From: Flavobacteriales bacterium
GTDB taxonomy: Bacteria; Bacteroidota; Bacteroidia; NS11-12g; UBA9320
DNA length: 64,000 nucleotides
Assembly: GCA_020635355.1 (NCBI GenBank)
Contig: JACJZW010000003.1
Span: forward strand, 62,001 to 126,000
Direction of reading: 5' to 3'
Part shown: piece by piece, positions 56,370 to 64,000 of the stretch
Layout of the letters: every line of letters starts with the position of its first letter
How positions within the stretch are numbered: position 1 is the stretch's first letter
Position numbers and translations under genes: made by a program
The notes under the pieces: generated by a model
What the model saw: the letters and a program-made list of their open reading frames with translations, nothing else
Told to the model about the DNA's origin: nothing
Databases searched by the model: none

Positions 56370-58835
56370 TTACCGAACTATGCCAGCATCCCGGAGGGTC
56401 TTTCGCTGCTCTTCCGAAAAGCTGATGGATTCATACACCTTCTGGATGGCAATGCTCAGTTCATATTGGTCATTATACCATTTAAGCACCTCCATGGCCG
56501 GTCCTGCCAATCGCTTGTTTGAACTCAAACAGGCGTCCAGAATATTCGTGATGGCCGGAGCACTCAGGAAGTTGAACTTCTGAATGGCATGCATGGCATT
56601 GATCCTGGTTCTGAATTCATATAAACCAGATGTGTACAGTGTAAGCTCGTTCATATAGGTGTAGTACTGGCTGTTACGATCCTTGAGTTGTTCCGGCACT
56701 GTTTTCCGCATTTGAATCAATTTGTACCCCAACCAACTGATCCGAACGTTCTGAGCCTGACCAATAACGCCTTCTGTCTCTTTTAAATACGTCTCGGCAT
56801 TCTCCTGATCTTGTTCCATCAATTTGATCAATGCGGTTTCAATGTTGATGTAGGATTTGTCTTTCAGCGCACTGATGAAAAATTCCTTGTAATCGGCTAT
56901 GTTCTTAACCTCGGTGAGTAAACTTCGTCTTACCCGTACATCTTCGTCTTTCAGACATTTCATTAGTTCCTTAGCCGATGTCGGGTCTTTAGCCAGCTGC
57001 TTCACAATTTCGCCCTTAATGCCGTAATGGGTCTCTTTTTCCAGTGATGTTAACAGGCTTTTCCGTTTCCATGTTATATCGGCGTCAGCCAGAGCCAGCA
57101 AGGCATCGTACCGGTCAATCATATGTGCAGCATTCGTGAATTGCTTGAGCAACATGTCGTTGGATTTATGCTCGGTGGTTTGCTTGATCAGCTCACTGTT
57201 GATGTCGAAAAGATAGTACTCAACGGTCTTCCCTTTTGGGAAGTCAAAATTGAAAACTTCGTTGGCTTCGTCTACCCAAACCTGACGTTCTTCTTTTGAT
57301 CCATCGGAAAAATAAATACCACAATTCACCGGCATTTTAAAGGCACCAATCGTAAGATCCATAGGATGAATCTGATCCACATATAGCTGAAAAGTGCTTC
57401 CGTGTATCGCATGTCTTACATCAAAGTGCGGCTCCCCGCCGCGATACAACCATTCGTTAAAAAACCAGTCCATGGGCTGGCCAAGGACATCCTGAACAGC
57501 TTGTTCCAGATCATTGGTTTCTACATTGCCAAAGGCATGTTTCTCCAAATAGTATTTGATCACGCGTTTGTATTCCTCATCGCCCAGAACATATCGCAAC
57601 ATGTGCAAAACAGAACTGCCTTTCGGATAAACACGTGAGGTTCCTGCTTTCGTGTGAACAATGGGGTAGTTATCCGATTTTCCGGCTTCCAGAGCTCGTT
57701 TCACTTCACCCCGCATATTCCAACGATACTCATCATCACCATATAATTCCTTCATGAACAGCTTGGCGTAATACGTGGCAAAGCTTTCCTGAAGCCAGGT
57801 TCCACTGCCGCTTCGCGCGGTTACCAGGTCACCAAACCATTGGTGGGTGAGCTCGTGAGCATTTACGCCGATGTAATTACGGTCGTTGAAGGAGTACTCG
57901 TCAACATTAAAGAAGTCGCCAAATATGGTGGCCGATGTATTCTCCATCGCCCCATAGATGAAGTCCTGAACCATCACCTGCGAATATCCACCCCATGGGT
58001 AGGGGAAGCCGGTTTCATCTTCCAGGAACTCAATCATTTTTTCGGTGTGCATGGAGGTATAGTCCACTTTTTCCGGATGTTCCGGATAGTACCAAAACTG
58101 AACGTCGGTGCCCCGGGAGGTGGTGCTTCGTTTCACCTTGTATTTGTCGATGGCCAGCATCAACAGGTAGCCGGCATGCGGATGCCGCATCTTATAATGC
58201 CAGGTTTTGGTCCGGTCTCCGTTCTCCTTAATCTCCTGGAGGTCGCCATTGGAAAGGACATTGTACGCTTCATTGAAGGTGATGATGGTCTCGGTTATGA
58301 ACTTGTCGTTCATGTTATCGTACATCGGAATCCAATGACGGTTATCAATGCCCTGCCCCTGAGTCCATATCTGTTGTCGTGTTTGATTTCGCGGATCGGC
58401 AATGGAGGTAAACTCCCAGCCAATAAAGTAGATTCCTCTTTTAGGACGGGTGTGGTAGGTGAACTGAACCTGGTACTCCGTATCCCAACTAAGTGGCGGG
58501 TTAAACTTGGTGACAACTCCATGTTCATTAGTGGTGAATTCCAATTCGGATGCAACACCATTGCGCATGATCAGTGCCTTATCAATCACAATACCCGGGG
58601 CATCCCAAAAAACAGTATCCACCCATTTTCGAATGGGGCTGAATGTATGCGTTACGGTACCCATCACCTGATGGTTGGGCGGATCAAACCGAACGTCCAG
58701 CAACATATGCTTGATATCGAGTTGGTGCTCACGTGGCGTGGCATTATCATCCGATAAATAGTGTTCAAACTGTTGGGCTTGAAGGAAGGTGGCTAGTGAA
58801 ATCATGGCAGCCACCAGAAGAAGTCTCAATTTCAT
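56370..58835 (-). CDS. M1 family zinc aminopeptidase
   Basis: 821 residues with a signal peptide (about 1-20). M1 motifs: YGAMENTSAT (the GAMEN exopeptidase motif) and H327-E-L-T-H331 with third ligand E350 in WLQESFA. The C-terminal helical repeats are long (about 550-820). An exported aminopeptidase that trims peptides from the N-terminus. A TATTTTCG box with TTTG 20 bases upstream precedes the start. Confidence 0.94.
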   Translation of the reverse strand: MKLRLLLVAAMISLATFLQAQQFEHYLSDDNATPREHQLDIKHMLLDVRFDPPNHQVMGTVTHTFSPIRKWVDTVFWDAPGIVIDKALIMRNGVASELEFTTNEHGVVTKFNPPLSWDTEYQVQFTYHTRPKRGIYFIGWEFTSIADPRNQTRQQIWTQGQGIDNRHWIPMYDNMNDKFITETIITFNEAYNVLSNGDLQEIKENGDRTKTWHYKMRHPHAGYLLMLAIDKYKVKRSTTSRGTDVQFWYYPEHPEKVDYTSMHTEKMIEFLEDETGFPYPWGGYSQVMVQDFIYGAMENTSATIFGDFFNVDEYSFNDRNYIGVNAHELTHQWFGDLVTARSGSGTWLQESFATYYAKLFMKELYGDDEYRWNMRGEVKRALEAGKSDNYPIVHTKAGTSRVYPKGSSVLHMLRYVLGDEEYKRVIKYYLEKHAFGNVETNDLEQAVQDVLGQPMDWFFNEWLYRGGEPHFDVRHAIHGSTFQLYVDQIHPMDLTIGAFKMPVNCGIYFSDGSKEERQVWVDEANEVFNFDFPKGKTVEYYLFDINSELIKQTTEHKSNDMLLKQFTNAAHMIDRYDALLALADADITWKRKSLLTSLEKETHYGIKGEIVKQLAKDPTSAKELMKCLKDEDVRVRRSLLTEVKNIADYKEFFISALKDKSYINIETALIKLMEQDQENAETYLKETEGVIGQAQNVRISWLGYKLIQMRKTVPEQLKDRNSQYYTYMNELTLYTSGLYEFRTRINAMHAIQKFNFLSAPAITNILDACLSSNKRLAGPAMEVLKWYNDQYELSIAIQKVYESISFSEEQRKTLRDAGIVR

Positions 58836-58839
58836 GTGT

Positions 58840-58871
58840 CGAAAATACCGTTAATGGGAGTTATGAACAAA
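58840..58871 (-). promoter_or_regulatory. -33/-7 promoter of the M1 peptidase
   Basis: On the minus strand TTTG (58871-58868), 20 bases, then TATTTTCG (58847-58840), only 4 bases before the start codon. Confidence 0.6.
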
Positions 58872-58886
58872 GTCCACCTTCCCGCG

Positions 58887-58916
58887 TTGAACAACTAGTT
58901 GTTTAATTTGTTGAAC
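58887..58916. promoter_or_regulatory. Operator cluster of three TTGTTnAA half-sites, MerR gene promoter
   Basis: TTGAACAACT with AGTTGTTTAA forms a 20-base palindrome with one mismatch (58887-58906). A third half-site TTGTTGAA (58908-58915) follows at 9-base spacing. A -7-like TTAATTTG (58903-58910) lies inside the cluster. The middle half-site TTGTTTAA is identical to two sites at the crtI promoter. Confidence 0.6.
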
Positions 58917-58938
58917 CCTTAATAATCTGTCACCGACA

Positions 58939-59817
58939 TTGGAGCGATACTTCACCATACAGGAGCTGTCCTCAATCTCAGGAATTAAGCCCCATACCAT
59001 TCGTATGTGGGAGAAGCGATACAATTTGCTCCATCCCGAACGTACCGGAAGTAACATCCGGAAGTACAAGGATCATCAACTACGCAAGCTTATCAATGTG
59101 GCCACCTTGTTGGATCAGGGCGGCAAAATCTCTCAAATAGCCGGACTGGATACCGGAGAGATGGAGAAACGCACCAAAGCGTTGTCTGAAACCCTCTCGG
59201 CTTCAGAAGCTTCATTGCTCTATATTGAAGAGCTGGTTCGCAGTATGAAGGAGATGGATGAAAACCGATTCGAACGGGTATTCTCGAAATGTGTGTTGCG
59301 ATATGGGTTGGAGGACACCTTTGTGGAGGTGATCTATCCATTTTTGAGTCGGGTCGGAATCATGTGGTGTTCGGACGAAATTTTACCGGCCCACGAGCAC
59401 TTTATTACCTCACTCATCAAACAAAAACTCTTTACGGCGGCCGATGGAAGAGGGCATTCGGAAGAATTTGATTCCACCTGGTTGCTGGCAATGCCGCACG
59501 GTGAATACCATGAAATTGGTCTTTTATTGGGTCATTATCTGATTCGAAATAACGATCACCGAAGCATCTATCTCGGGCAGGACGTGCCGTATATGAATTT
59601 GAAGCCTACGGCCGAACTCAGTGGTGCCACGCATTTTCTGACGTTGATCATCAAACGGAGGGAACCCGAATGGATCACCATGTATCTCAAAGAACTGGAG
59701 CGGGATTTTCCCAATGTTGAGCTATTCGTGGCCATCAAAGAAGGAATGGTGGATGAACGTCAACATCCATCCATCAATTTTTTACATGACATCAATCAGT
59801 TGATGCGCCACATCTGA
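58939..59817 (+). CDS. MerR-type regulator with cobalamin-binding-like domain (LitR/CarH-like)
   Basis: 292 residues from TTG 58939. MerR HTH: YFTIQELSSISGIKPHTIRMWEKRYNLL, ending with the GSNIRKY wing. After a helical bundle comes a B12-binding-like domain with E189-Y-H191-E-I-G194; H191 matches the cobalamin lower ligand, and YLGQDVP follows as in the family. The usual GG motif after it is not seen, so cobalamin binding is uncertain. In other bacteria such proteins repress carotenoid genes in the dark. Here the crt operon is 22 kb away, but both promoters share a half-site. Confidence 0.85.
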   Translation: MERYFTIQELSSISGIKPHTIRMWEKRYNLLHPERTGSNIRKYKDHQLRKLINVATLLDQGGKISQIAGLDTGEMEKRTKALSETLSASEASLLYIEELVRSMKEMDENRFERVFSKCVLRYGLEDTFVEVIYPFLSRVGIMWCSDEILPAHEHFITSLIKQKLFTAADGRGHSEEFDSTWLLAMPHGEYHEIGLLLGHYLIRNNDHRSIYLGQDVPYMNLKPTAELSGATHFLTLIIKRREPEWITMYLKELERDFPNVELFVAIKEGMVDERQHPSINFLHDINQLMRHI

Positions 59818-59854
59818 TCCACCATCAATCAGTCGCATTCTTACCTCAATCATT

Positions 59855-59862
59855 TATGTTTG
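59855..59862 (+). promoter_or_regulatory. -7 box TATGTTTG, kmo promoter
   Basis: Exact TAnnTTTG, 40 bases before the kmo start, giving a leader of about 34 bases. Confidence 0.55.
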
Positions 59863-59902
59863 CACCGTGCCCGTTGGGTACCGGAACATTCCAAGTAAAT
59901 AG

Positions 59903-61252
59903 ATGGCAAAACGTAAAATTACAGTGGTTGGAGGCGGACTCGCTGGTTCCCTCATGGCGGTGTATTTCGCCAAACGCGGATTTGATGTAGAAGTATATGA
60001 ACGCCGTCCTGATATGCGCAGGGCCGATATCGGTGCCGGCAAATCCATCAACCTGGCCCTTTCCGTTCGCGGTATTCTGGCTCTTGAGAAAGTTGGTCTG
60101 AAAGAGGCCATTCTCGAAAATGCCATCGCCATGAACGGACGAATGATGCACAGCGAGAACGGTGATTTGTCGTATCAACCTTATGGCAAGGAAGGACAAT
60201 ACATCAACAGTGTTTCTCGTGGCGGTTTGAACGTTCATCTGTTGGAATTGGCTGATGAAAATCCCAATGTGAAACTCTTTTTCAATCATCGATGCCTGGA
60301 TGTGGATTTGGAAAAATCCATTGCCACATTCAAGGATGAAAATGGGGAAAAGGTGACCGTAGAATCCGATTACATCATTGGTGGCGACGGCGCTTTTTCG
60401 GCCGTTCGCATGCGCATGATGAAATCAGCACGATTGGATTATTCTCAGGACTACCTGGATCACGGGTATAAGGAATTGACGATTCCGCCTACAGCTGATG
60501 GTAAATTTGCGATGGAACCCAACGCCCTTCACATTTGGCCAAGAGGGTCCTACATGATGATTGCACTACCCAATCCCGACAAGACCTTTACCTGCACCTT
60601 GTTCTTCCCATACTCTGGTGAGAACAGTTTTGAAACCATCACCACTCCGGAACAGGTGATGGACTTTTTTAACACCCATTTCCCGGATGCCGTACCGATG
60701 ATGCCCACCCTCATTGAAGACTTTTTCGGAAACCCTACCGGATCGCTGGTCACCGTGCGATGCTTCCCCTGGGTGGCCAATAAAGCCGTTTTGTTAGGAG
60801 ATGCGTGTCATGCGGTGGTGCCGTTTTACGGTCAGGGGATGAACTGCGCCTTTGAAGACTGTGTAGTAATGGACGAATGCATCGAGAAGCACGGCGATGA
60901 TTTGGATGCCGCGTTCCGTGAATACGAAATCTTGCGCAAGCCAAATGCCGATGCCATTGCCGATCTGGCGTTACAGAACTTTATTGAAATGCGTGACTTG
61001 GTGGGGGATCCGGCATTCTTGAAACAGAAGGAAGTGGAGCATGATCTCTGTGAACGCTATCCGGACTTGTTTAAATCACAATATGAATTGGTGACCTTCA
61101 CCAATGAGCCCTATGCCTTCGCCCAGCAGCGCGGGGCTAGTAACACGCAGTTCGTGCAGCAACTTGTTTCTGAGGGTCTCACCAATCAATTGGGTGATCG
61201 TTCCTTTATCGAAAACCGACTCCGAAAACATCGGGGCGAGGCAACCACCTGA
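59903..61252 (+). CDS. kmo: Kynurenine 3-monooxygenase
   Basis: 449 residues. FAD-binding GxGxxG-type motif (VVGGGLAGSLMAV), ERRPDMR loop, and the second FAD motif GDACHAVVPFYGQGMNCAFED. It hydroxylates kynurenine to 3-hydroxykynurenine in tryptophan breakdown, a pathway found in several Bacteroidota. No other kynurenine-pathway gene is visible nearby. Its TGA overlaps the start of the flippase gene. Confidence 0.93.
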   Translation: MAKRKITVVGGGLAGSLMAVYFAKRGFDVEVYERRPDMRRADIGAGKSINLALSVRGILALEKVGLKEAILENAIAMNGRMMHSENGDLSYQPYGKEGQYINSVSRGGLNVHLLELADENPNVKLFFNHRCLDVDLEKSIATFKDENGEKVTVESDYIIGGDGAFSAVRMRMMKSARLDYSQDYLDHGYKELTIPPTADGKFAMEPNALHIWPRGSYMMIALPNPDKTFTCTLFFPYSGENSFETITTPEQVMDFFNTHFPDAVPMMPTLIEDFFGNPTGSLVTVRCFPWVANKAVLLGDACHAVVPFYGQGMNCAFEDCVVMDECIEKHGDDLDAAFREYEILRKPNADAIADLALQNFIEMRDLVGDPAFLKQKEVEHDLCERYPDLFKSQYELVTFTNEPYAFAQQRGASNTQFVQQLVSEGLTNQLGDRSFIENRLRKHRGEATT

Positions 61253-62694
61253 TGGAACAGAGGAAATTCGTCTCGGATCTCCTCTTTGTTCAGTTTTCCA
61301 ACATTCTGATCAAGGCTATTTGGATTCTGGTCATTGATCGGGCTGTTCAAAATCTTCTGCCTGCGGAGGATTACGGACGATACTTCAGTGTTTTTAGTTT
61401 TACCATCCTGTTCATCATTCTACTCGACCTCGGATTCAATAATCTGAATGCACGTTCGGTAGCCACTAACTCAGCATTTTACAGGGATAATTTCAGCAGC
61501 ATCATGTTGTTGAAATTAATATTGGCGCTGCTCTTTTTACTGGTGCTTTCCGGGATTGGTGTGATGGTGGGTTTTTCAAGTCAGCACCTCAATTTGCTCC
61601 TCCCACTGGGCATTTTTCAGATCTTCATTTCATTCAATCAATACCTGAGATCCAATTTAGCGGGTAGTGGGAGGTATCGGTGGGATGGCCTGATTGCCGT
61701 AACGGATCGCGCTTTGGTGGTGGTGATACTGGGATCTTGGATGCTGGTAGAAAGTTGGCAGCATTTACTCACGATTCGAAATGTTGTCCTGGTTCAGGTG
61801 CTGGGGGTACTGGTAGCTTTTGCTTTCGGACTGATATTGAATCGTAAATTTTTGGGGATACCGCGTATCACCTTTCATCCGGATCGGTTAAAAGACCTGG
61901 TTAAGAAGGCACTGCCATTTGCTGTGTTAGCTGCGCTAATGGCTTTATATACCCGGGTTGATGCGGTGATGATCGACCTCATGCTGGACAGTGTGGAGAC
62001 CGATCGATATGCCATGGCTTACCGACTTCTGGATGCAGGTTCCATGGTAGCCGTTCTTTTTTCAGGCATGTTGTTGCCACAGTTTTCCCGCTTGCTCAAT
62101 GACCGATCCGGATTATCGGATACGGTTAAACTGAGCATCCGATTGCTCATTCTTCCGGCTGTGTTGTTCGCGGTCATTGTTGCGCTTCACCCCAATGAGC
62201 TTTTGGGAATAATGTACCCCAATAAGCTTGACATCATTGACGGGGAGACCTTCCGAATTTTAATGTTCAGCTTCGTATCCACCTGTGCGATTTATGTATT
62301 TGGGACCTTGCTTACCGCAGCTGCCGATCTTCGTTTTCTCAACCTTCTGGCAGCTGCCTGTGTGGTGTTAAACATTCTGCTGAATGGATGGCTCATTCCG
62401 CGGATGGGCATAGCCGGCGCGGCCTGGGCTACCCTCTTAACGCAATTGGCTTTTGCTTTGGGCTGTGTGCTCCGTTCGCAATTCAAGCACAAGGTGCTAC
62501 AGGAAACCGGTTGGATCGGATACAGTGTTATGAAGGTTTTGGCGGTTGGAGCAATCTATTTCGTGACGAAGCAATATTTTGAAAACGTCCTCGTTCATAT
62601 GGCAGTTGGTGTGGTTCTGGCCTTGCTGATTGTCGTACAGGATGGTCTGGAGCACATCGGGATGTTGAAGGGGCTCAATCGTCGTAAAACCTAA
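61252..62694 (+). CDS. Polysaccharide flippase (Wzx/PST family)
   Basis: 480 residues, 12 or more membrane helices. Opening FVSDLLFVQFSNILIKAIWI, then GRYFSVFSFT and multiple helices typical of the polysaccharide-transport/Wzx families. It moves lipid-linked oligosaccharide units across the inner membrane. It begins one base inside the kmo stop codon (ATGA-type overlap), so the kmo transcript may read into the surface-polysaccharide locus. Confidence 0.88.
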   Translation: MEQRKFVSDLLFVQFSNILIKAIWILVIDRAVQNLLPAEDYGRYFSVFSFTILFIILLDLGFNNLNARSVATNSAFYRDNFSSIMLLKLILALLFLLVLSGIGVMVGFSSQHLNLLLPLGIFQIFISFNQYLRSNLAGSGRYRWDGLIAVTDRALVVVILGSWMLVESWQHLLTIRNVVLVQVLGVLVAFAFGLILNRKFLGIPRITFHPDRLKDLVKKALPFAVLAALMALYTRVDAVMIDLMLDSVETDRYAMAYRLLDAGSMVAVLFSGMLLPQFSRLLNDRSGLSDTVKLSIRLLILPAVLFAVIVALHPNELLGIMYPNKLDIIDGETFRILMFSFVSTCAIYVFGTLLTAAADLRFLNLLAAACVVLNILLNGWLIPRMGIAGAAWATLLTQLAFALGCVLRSQFKHKVLQETGWIGYSVMKVLAVGAIYFVTKQYFENVLVHMAVGVVLALLIVVQDGLEHIGMLKGLNRRKT

Positions 62695-62713
62695 GAACCT
62701 TCACATTTAAGGC

Positions 62714-62721
62714 TATTTTTG
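62714..62721 (+). promoter_or_regulatory. -7 box TATTTTTG, wzz promoter
   Basis: Exact TAnnTTTG, 25 bases before the chain-length determinant gene, which could therefore be transcribed separately from the flippase. Confidence 0.55.
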
Positions 62722-62746
62722 CAAACTTTTTTACGTTCGTCGTTTC

Positions 62747-63769
62747 ATGAAGACCGAAGAGAATTTTATTGACTTTACGTTCACGGATATTCTAAGCTTT
62801 TTATTCCGCTGGCGAAAACACCTGTTGATCATCACACTCGCATCCGGTATCATTGCCGGAGCAGCATCTTACCTCATCACCCCGATGTATGAAGCCGAAG
62901 TGGTGTTCTATCCTACCACCATCAATTCCATTGGAAACGCCATGTTTACTGACCTCAACAAACGGGAGGCGGATGTCTTGGCCTTTGGTGAGGAAGAGGA
63001 AGCCGAGAATGCGTTGCAGGTATTGAAATCAGATCGTGTTACGCAGCGCATCATTCAAAACTTCGACTTGATGAATCACTACGATATCGACCCAAACGGG
63101 CCTTATCCGTATACCAAGTTGAGCCGGAAGATGAAAAAGAACATCAATTTTAACCGGACGCGATACCTTTCCATTTCCATCACAGTATTGGATAAAGATC
63201 CACAAATGGCCGCCAACATTGCCAACGGCATTGGGGCTATTTACGATACGGTAAAGACAGAGATTCAGAAGCAGGTGGCCATGGATGCCTTCAAAATTGT
63301 TGAGGAAGAGTATCAGAACAAGGAAAAGGAAGTGTGGGATTTGAAGATGGGTCTTCAGGAACTCGGGAAGAAGGGTATCCTCGATATTGAGAAACAAGCT
63401 CAATCCATTTCAGAGAGTCTCTATGCCTTAAAGGCTAGTAACAATTCCAATCAAGCCAAAGTGCGGGAATTGGAAGCGGAGAAAGACACGTTGGCCAAGT
63501 ATGGGTCGGAATACACCAACCTCTATGAGACCCTCATTCTGGAACTGGAGGAATTGAGTATGCTGAGAAAGCGTTACAAAAAAGCCAAGGTGGACGTAGA
63601 GAAAACCATCCCGCAAAAATTTATCCTGACCAATGCGGGTCCGCCGGAACAAAAGGCAAAGCCATTGCGTAAGCTCATCGTGGCCTTTGCCATGTTGGGT
63701 GCCTTCTTTATGGCGGCGCTGGTGCTGGTGATCCTGGAACAACGCAAGAAGTTTACCGCTGCAAAGTGA
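62747..63769 (+). CDS. Wzz-type polysaccharide chain-length determinant
   Basis: 340 residues. Two membrane segments near the ends (about 22-44 and 309-330) flank a long periplasmic coiled coil (DAFKIVEEEYQNKEKEVWDL and following). The N-terminal LITPMYEAEVVFYPTT matches Wzz/GumC proteins. It sets the length of surface polysaccharide. No tyrosine-kinase domain is fused at its C-terminus. Overlaps the next gene by one base. Confidence 0.9.
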   Translation: MKTEENFIDFTFTDILSFLFRWRKHLLIITLASGIIAGAASYLITPMYEAEVVFYPTTINSIGNAMFTDLNKREADVLAFGEEEEAENALQVLKSDRVTQRIIQNFDLMNHYDIDPNGPYPYTKLSRKMKKNINFNRTRYLSISITVLDKDPQMAANIANGIGAIYDTVKTEIQKQVAMDAFKIVEEEYQNKEKEVWDLKMGLQELGKKGILDIEKQAQSISESLYALKASNNSNQAKVRELEAEKDTLAKYGSEYTNLYETLILELEELSMLRKRYKKAKVDVEKTIPQKFILTNAGPPEQKAKPLRKLIVAFAMLGAFFMAALVLVILEQRKKFTAAK

Positions 63770-64000
63770 TGCCGGTTCGGGCAGATCTTAAATGGTTTTA
63801 TGGGTTGGGATTTGCCTTTTTGGCGCTCAACCTGATCTGCTTTGCCTTTGATTTTTACTTTTCGATTCTTCTGCCGTTTGTGCCCGTGATTCTGTATGTG
63901 ATGCTGGTGCGCACAGACCTCCTCCTATACATTCTGGCATTTGCCACACCGCTTTCCATACCCTTCAAAGACATTGGCGGGGGAATTGGGCTCATTGTTC
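63769..64000 (+). CDS. Start of a membrane protein, probable O-antigen ligase/polymerase
   Basis: 77 codons are visible before the window ends. The sequence has several hydrophobic helices (GLGFAFLALNLICFAFDFYF, ILLPFVPVILYVMLV, LLLYILAFATPLSIPF) and resembles the N-terminus of Wzy/WaaL proteins. Position after wzz supports this. The name is provisional because the rest is missing. Confidence 0.65.
   Translation, partial: MPVRADLKWFYGLGFAFLALNLICFAFDFYFSILLPFVPVILYVMLVRTDLLLYILAFATPLSIPFKDIGGGIGLIV

Noticed and set aside
57840..58757. 305-codon ORF opposite the M1 peptidase
   Set aside because: It is a frame shadow of a clear metallopeptidase gene; composition is not protein-like in motif terms.

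Overview
The window looks like a chromosome segment of a Bacteroidota bacterium, probably Flavobacteriia or a relative. Evidence: a fused CcoN-CcoO oxidase subunit, Por/type IX secretion (T9SS) C-terminal sorting domains, DUF2851, DUF6089 and OMP_b-brl_3 proteins, a bacterial kynurenine 3-monooxygenase, and many promoters carrying the Bacteroidota -7 box TAnnTTTG, often only 4 to 8 bases before the start codon. No prophage, insertion sequence, CRISPR array or rRNA was seen. There is one tRNA (Phe).

Layout. (1) 1-12505: the end of a histidine kinase, a response regulator fused to a Crp/Fnr DNA-binding module, a stress block (rhodanese, two tandem-domain universal stress proteins, two small unknown proteins), then a complete cbb3 oxidase locus (ccoI-ccoS-ccoNO-ccoQ-ccoP-ccoG-fixH plus a UreH_2/TauE-like membrane protein). 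Three promoters here carry a TGAC-N4-GTCA palindrome whose centre lies exactly 33.5 bases before the TTTG of the -7 box, so the block looks like one regulon of the REC-Crp protein. (2) 12.5-34.9 kb: housekeeping and envelope genes: DinB-fold protein, fatty acid desaturase, TonB-receptor-like protein, PspC, DUF2851, pyrF, RsmI-like methyltransferase, S41 and M13 peptidases, Omp28-like lipoprotein, secreted nuclease/phosphatase, DUF6089 barrel, alpha-2-macroglobulin, hemW. (3) 35.2-38.0 kb: carotenoid operon crtI-crtB-crtZ. (4) 38.6-42.5 kb: cysS, a glutaminyl-cyclase-like M28 peptidase and two unknown envelope proteins. (5) 42.5-47.7 kb: a mutagenesis cassette made of a LexA-like regulator, a Y-family polymerase and a short DnaE-type polymerase, with a patch of three different repeats between the two polymerases, followed by tRNA-Phe. 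(6) 47.9-53.2 kb: a T9SS-exported hydrolase, a lipoprotein and an HTH regulator. (7) 53.2-58.8 kb: glmS, metK and an M1 aminopeptidase. (8) 58.9-64.0 kb: a MerR/B12-type regulator, kmo, and the start of a polysaccharide locus (flippase, Wzz, polymerase/ligase start).

The most interesting signals are regulatory. The first is the fixed-spacing palindrome regulon of the REC-Crp fusion. The second is a shared half-site, TTGTTTAA, found at both the crtI promoter and the promoter of the distant MerR/B12 gene, which suggests light- or B12-dependent control of carotenoid synthesis. The third is the repeat-laden mutasome cassette with a candidate LexA-type operator. All functions are read from sequence motifs; no database search was run.
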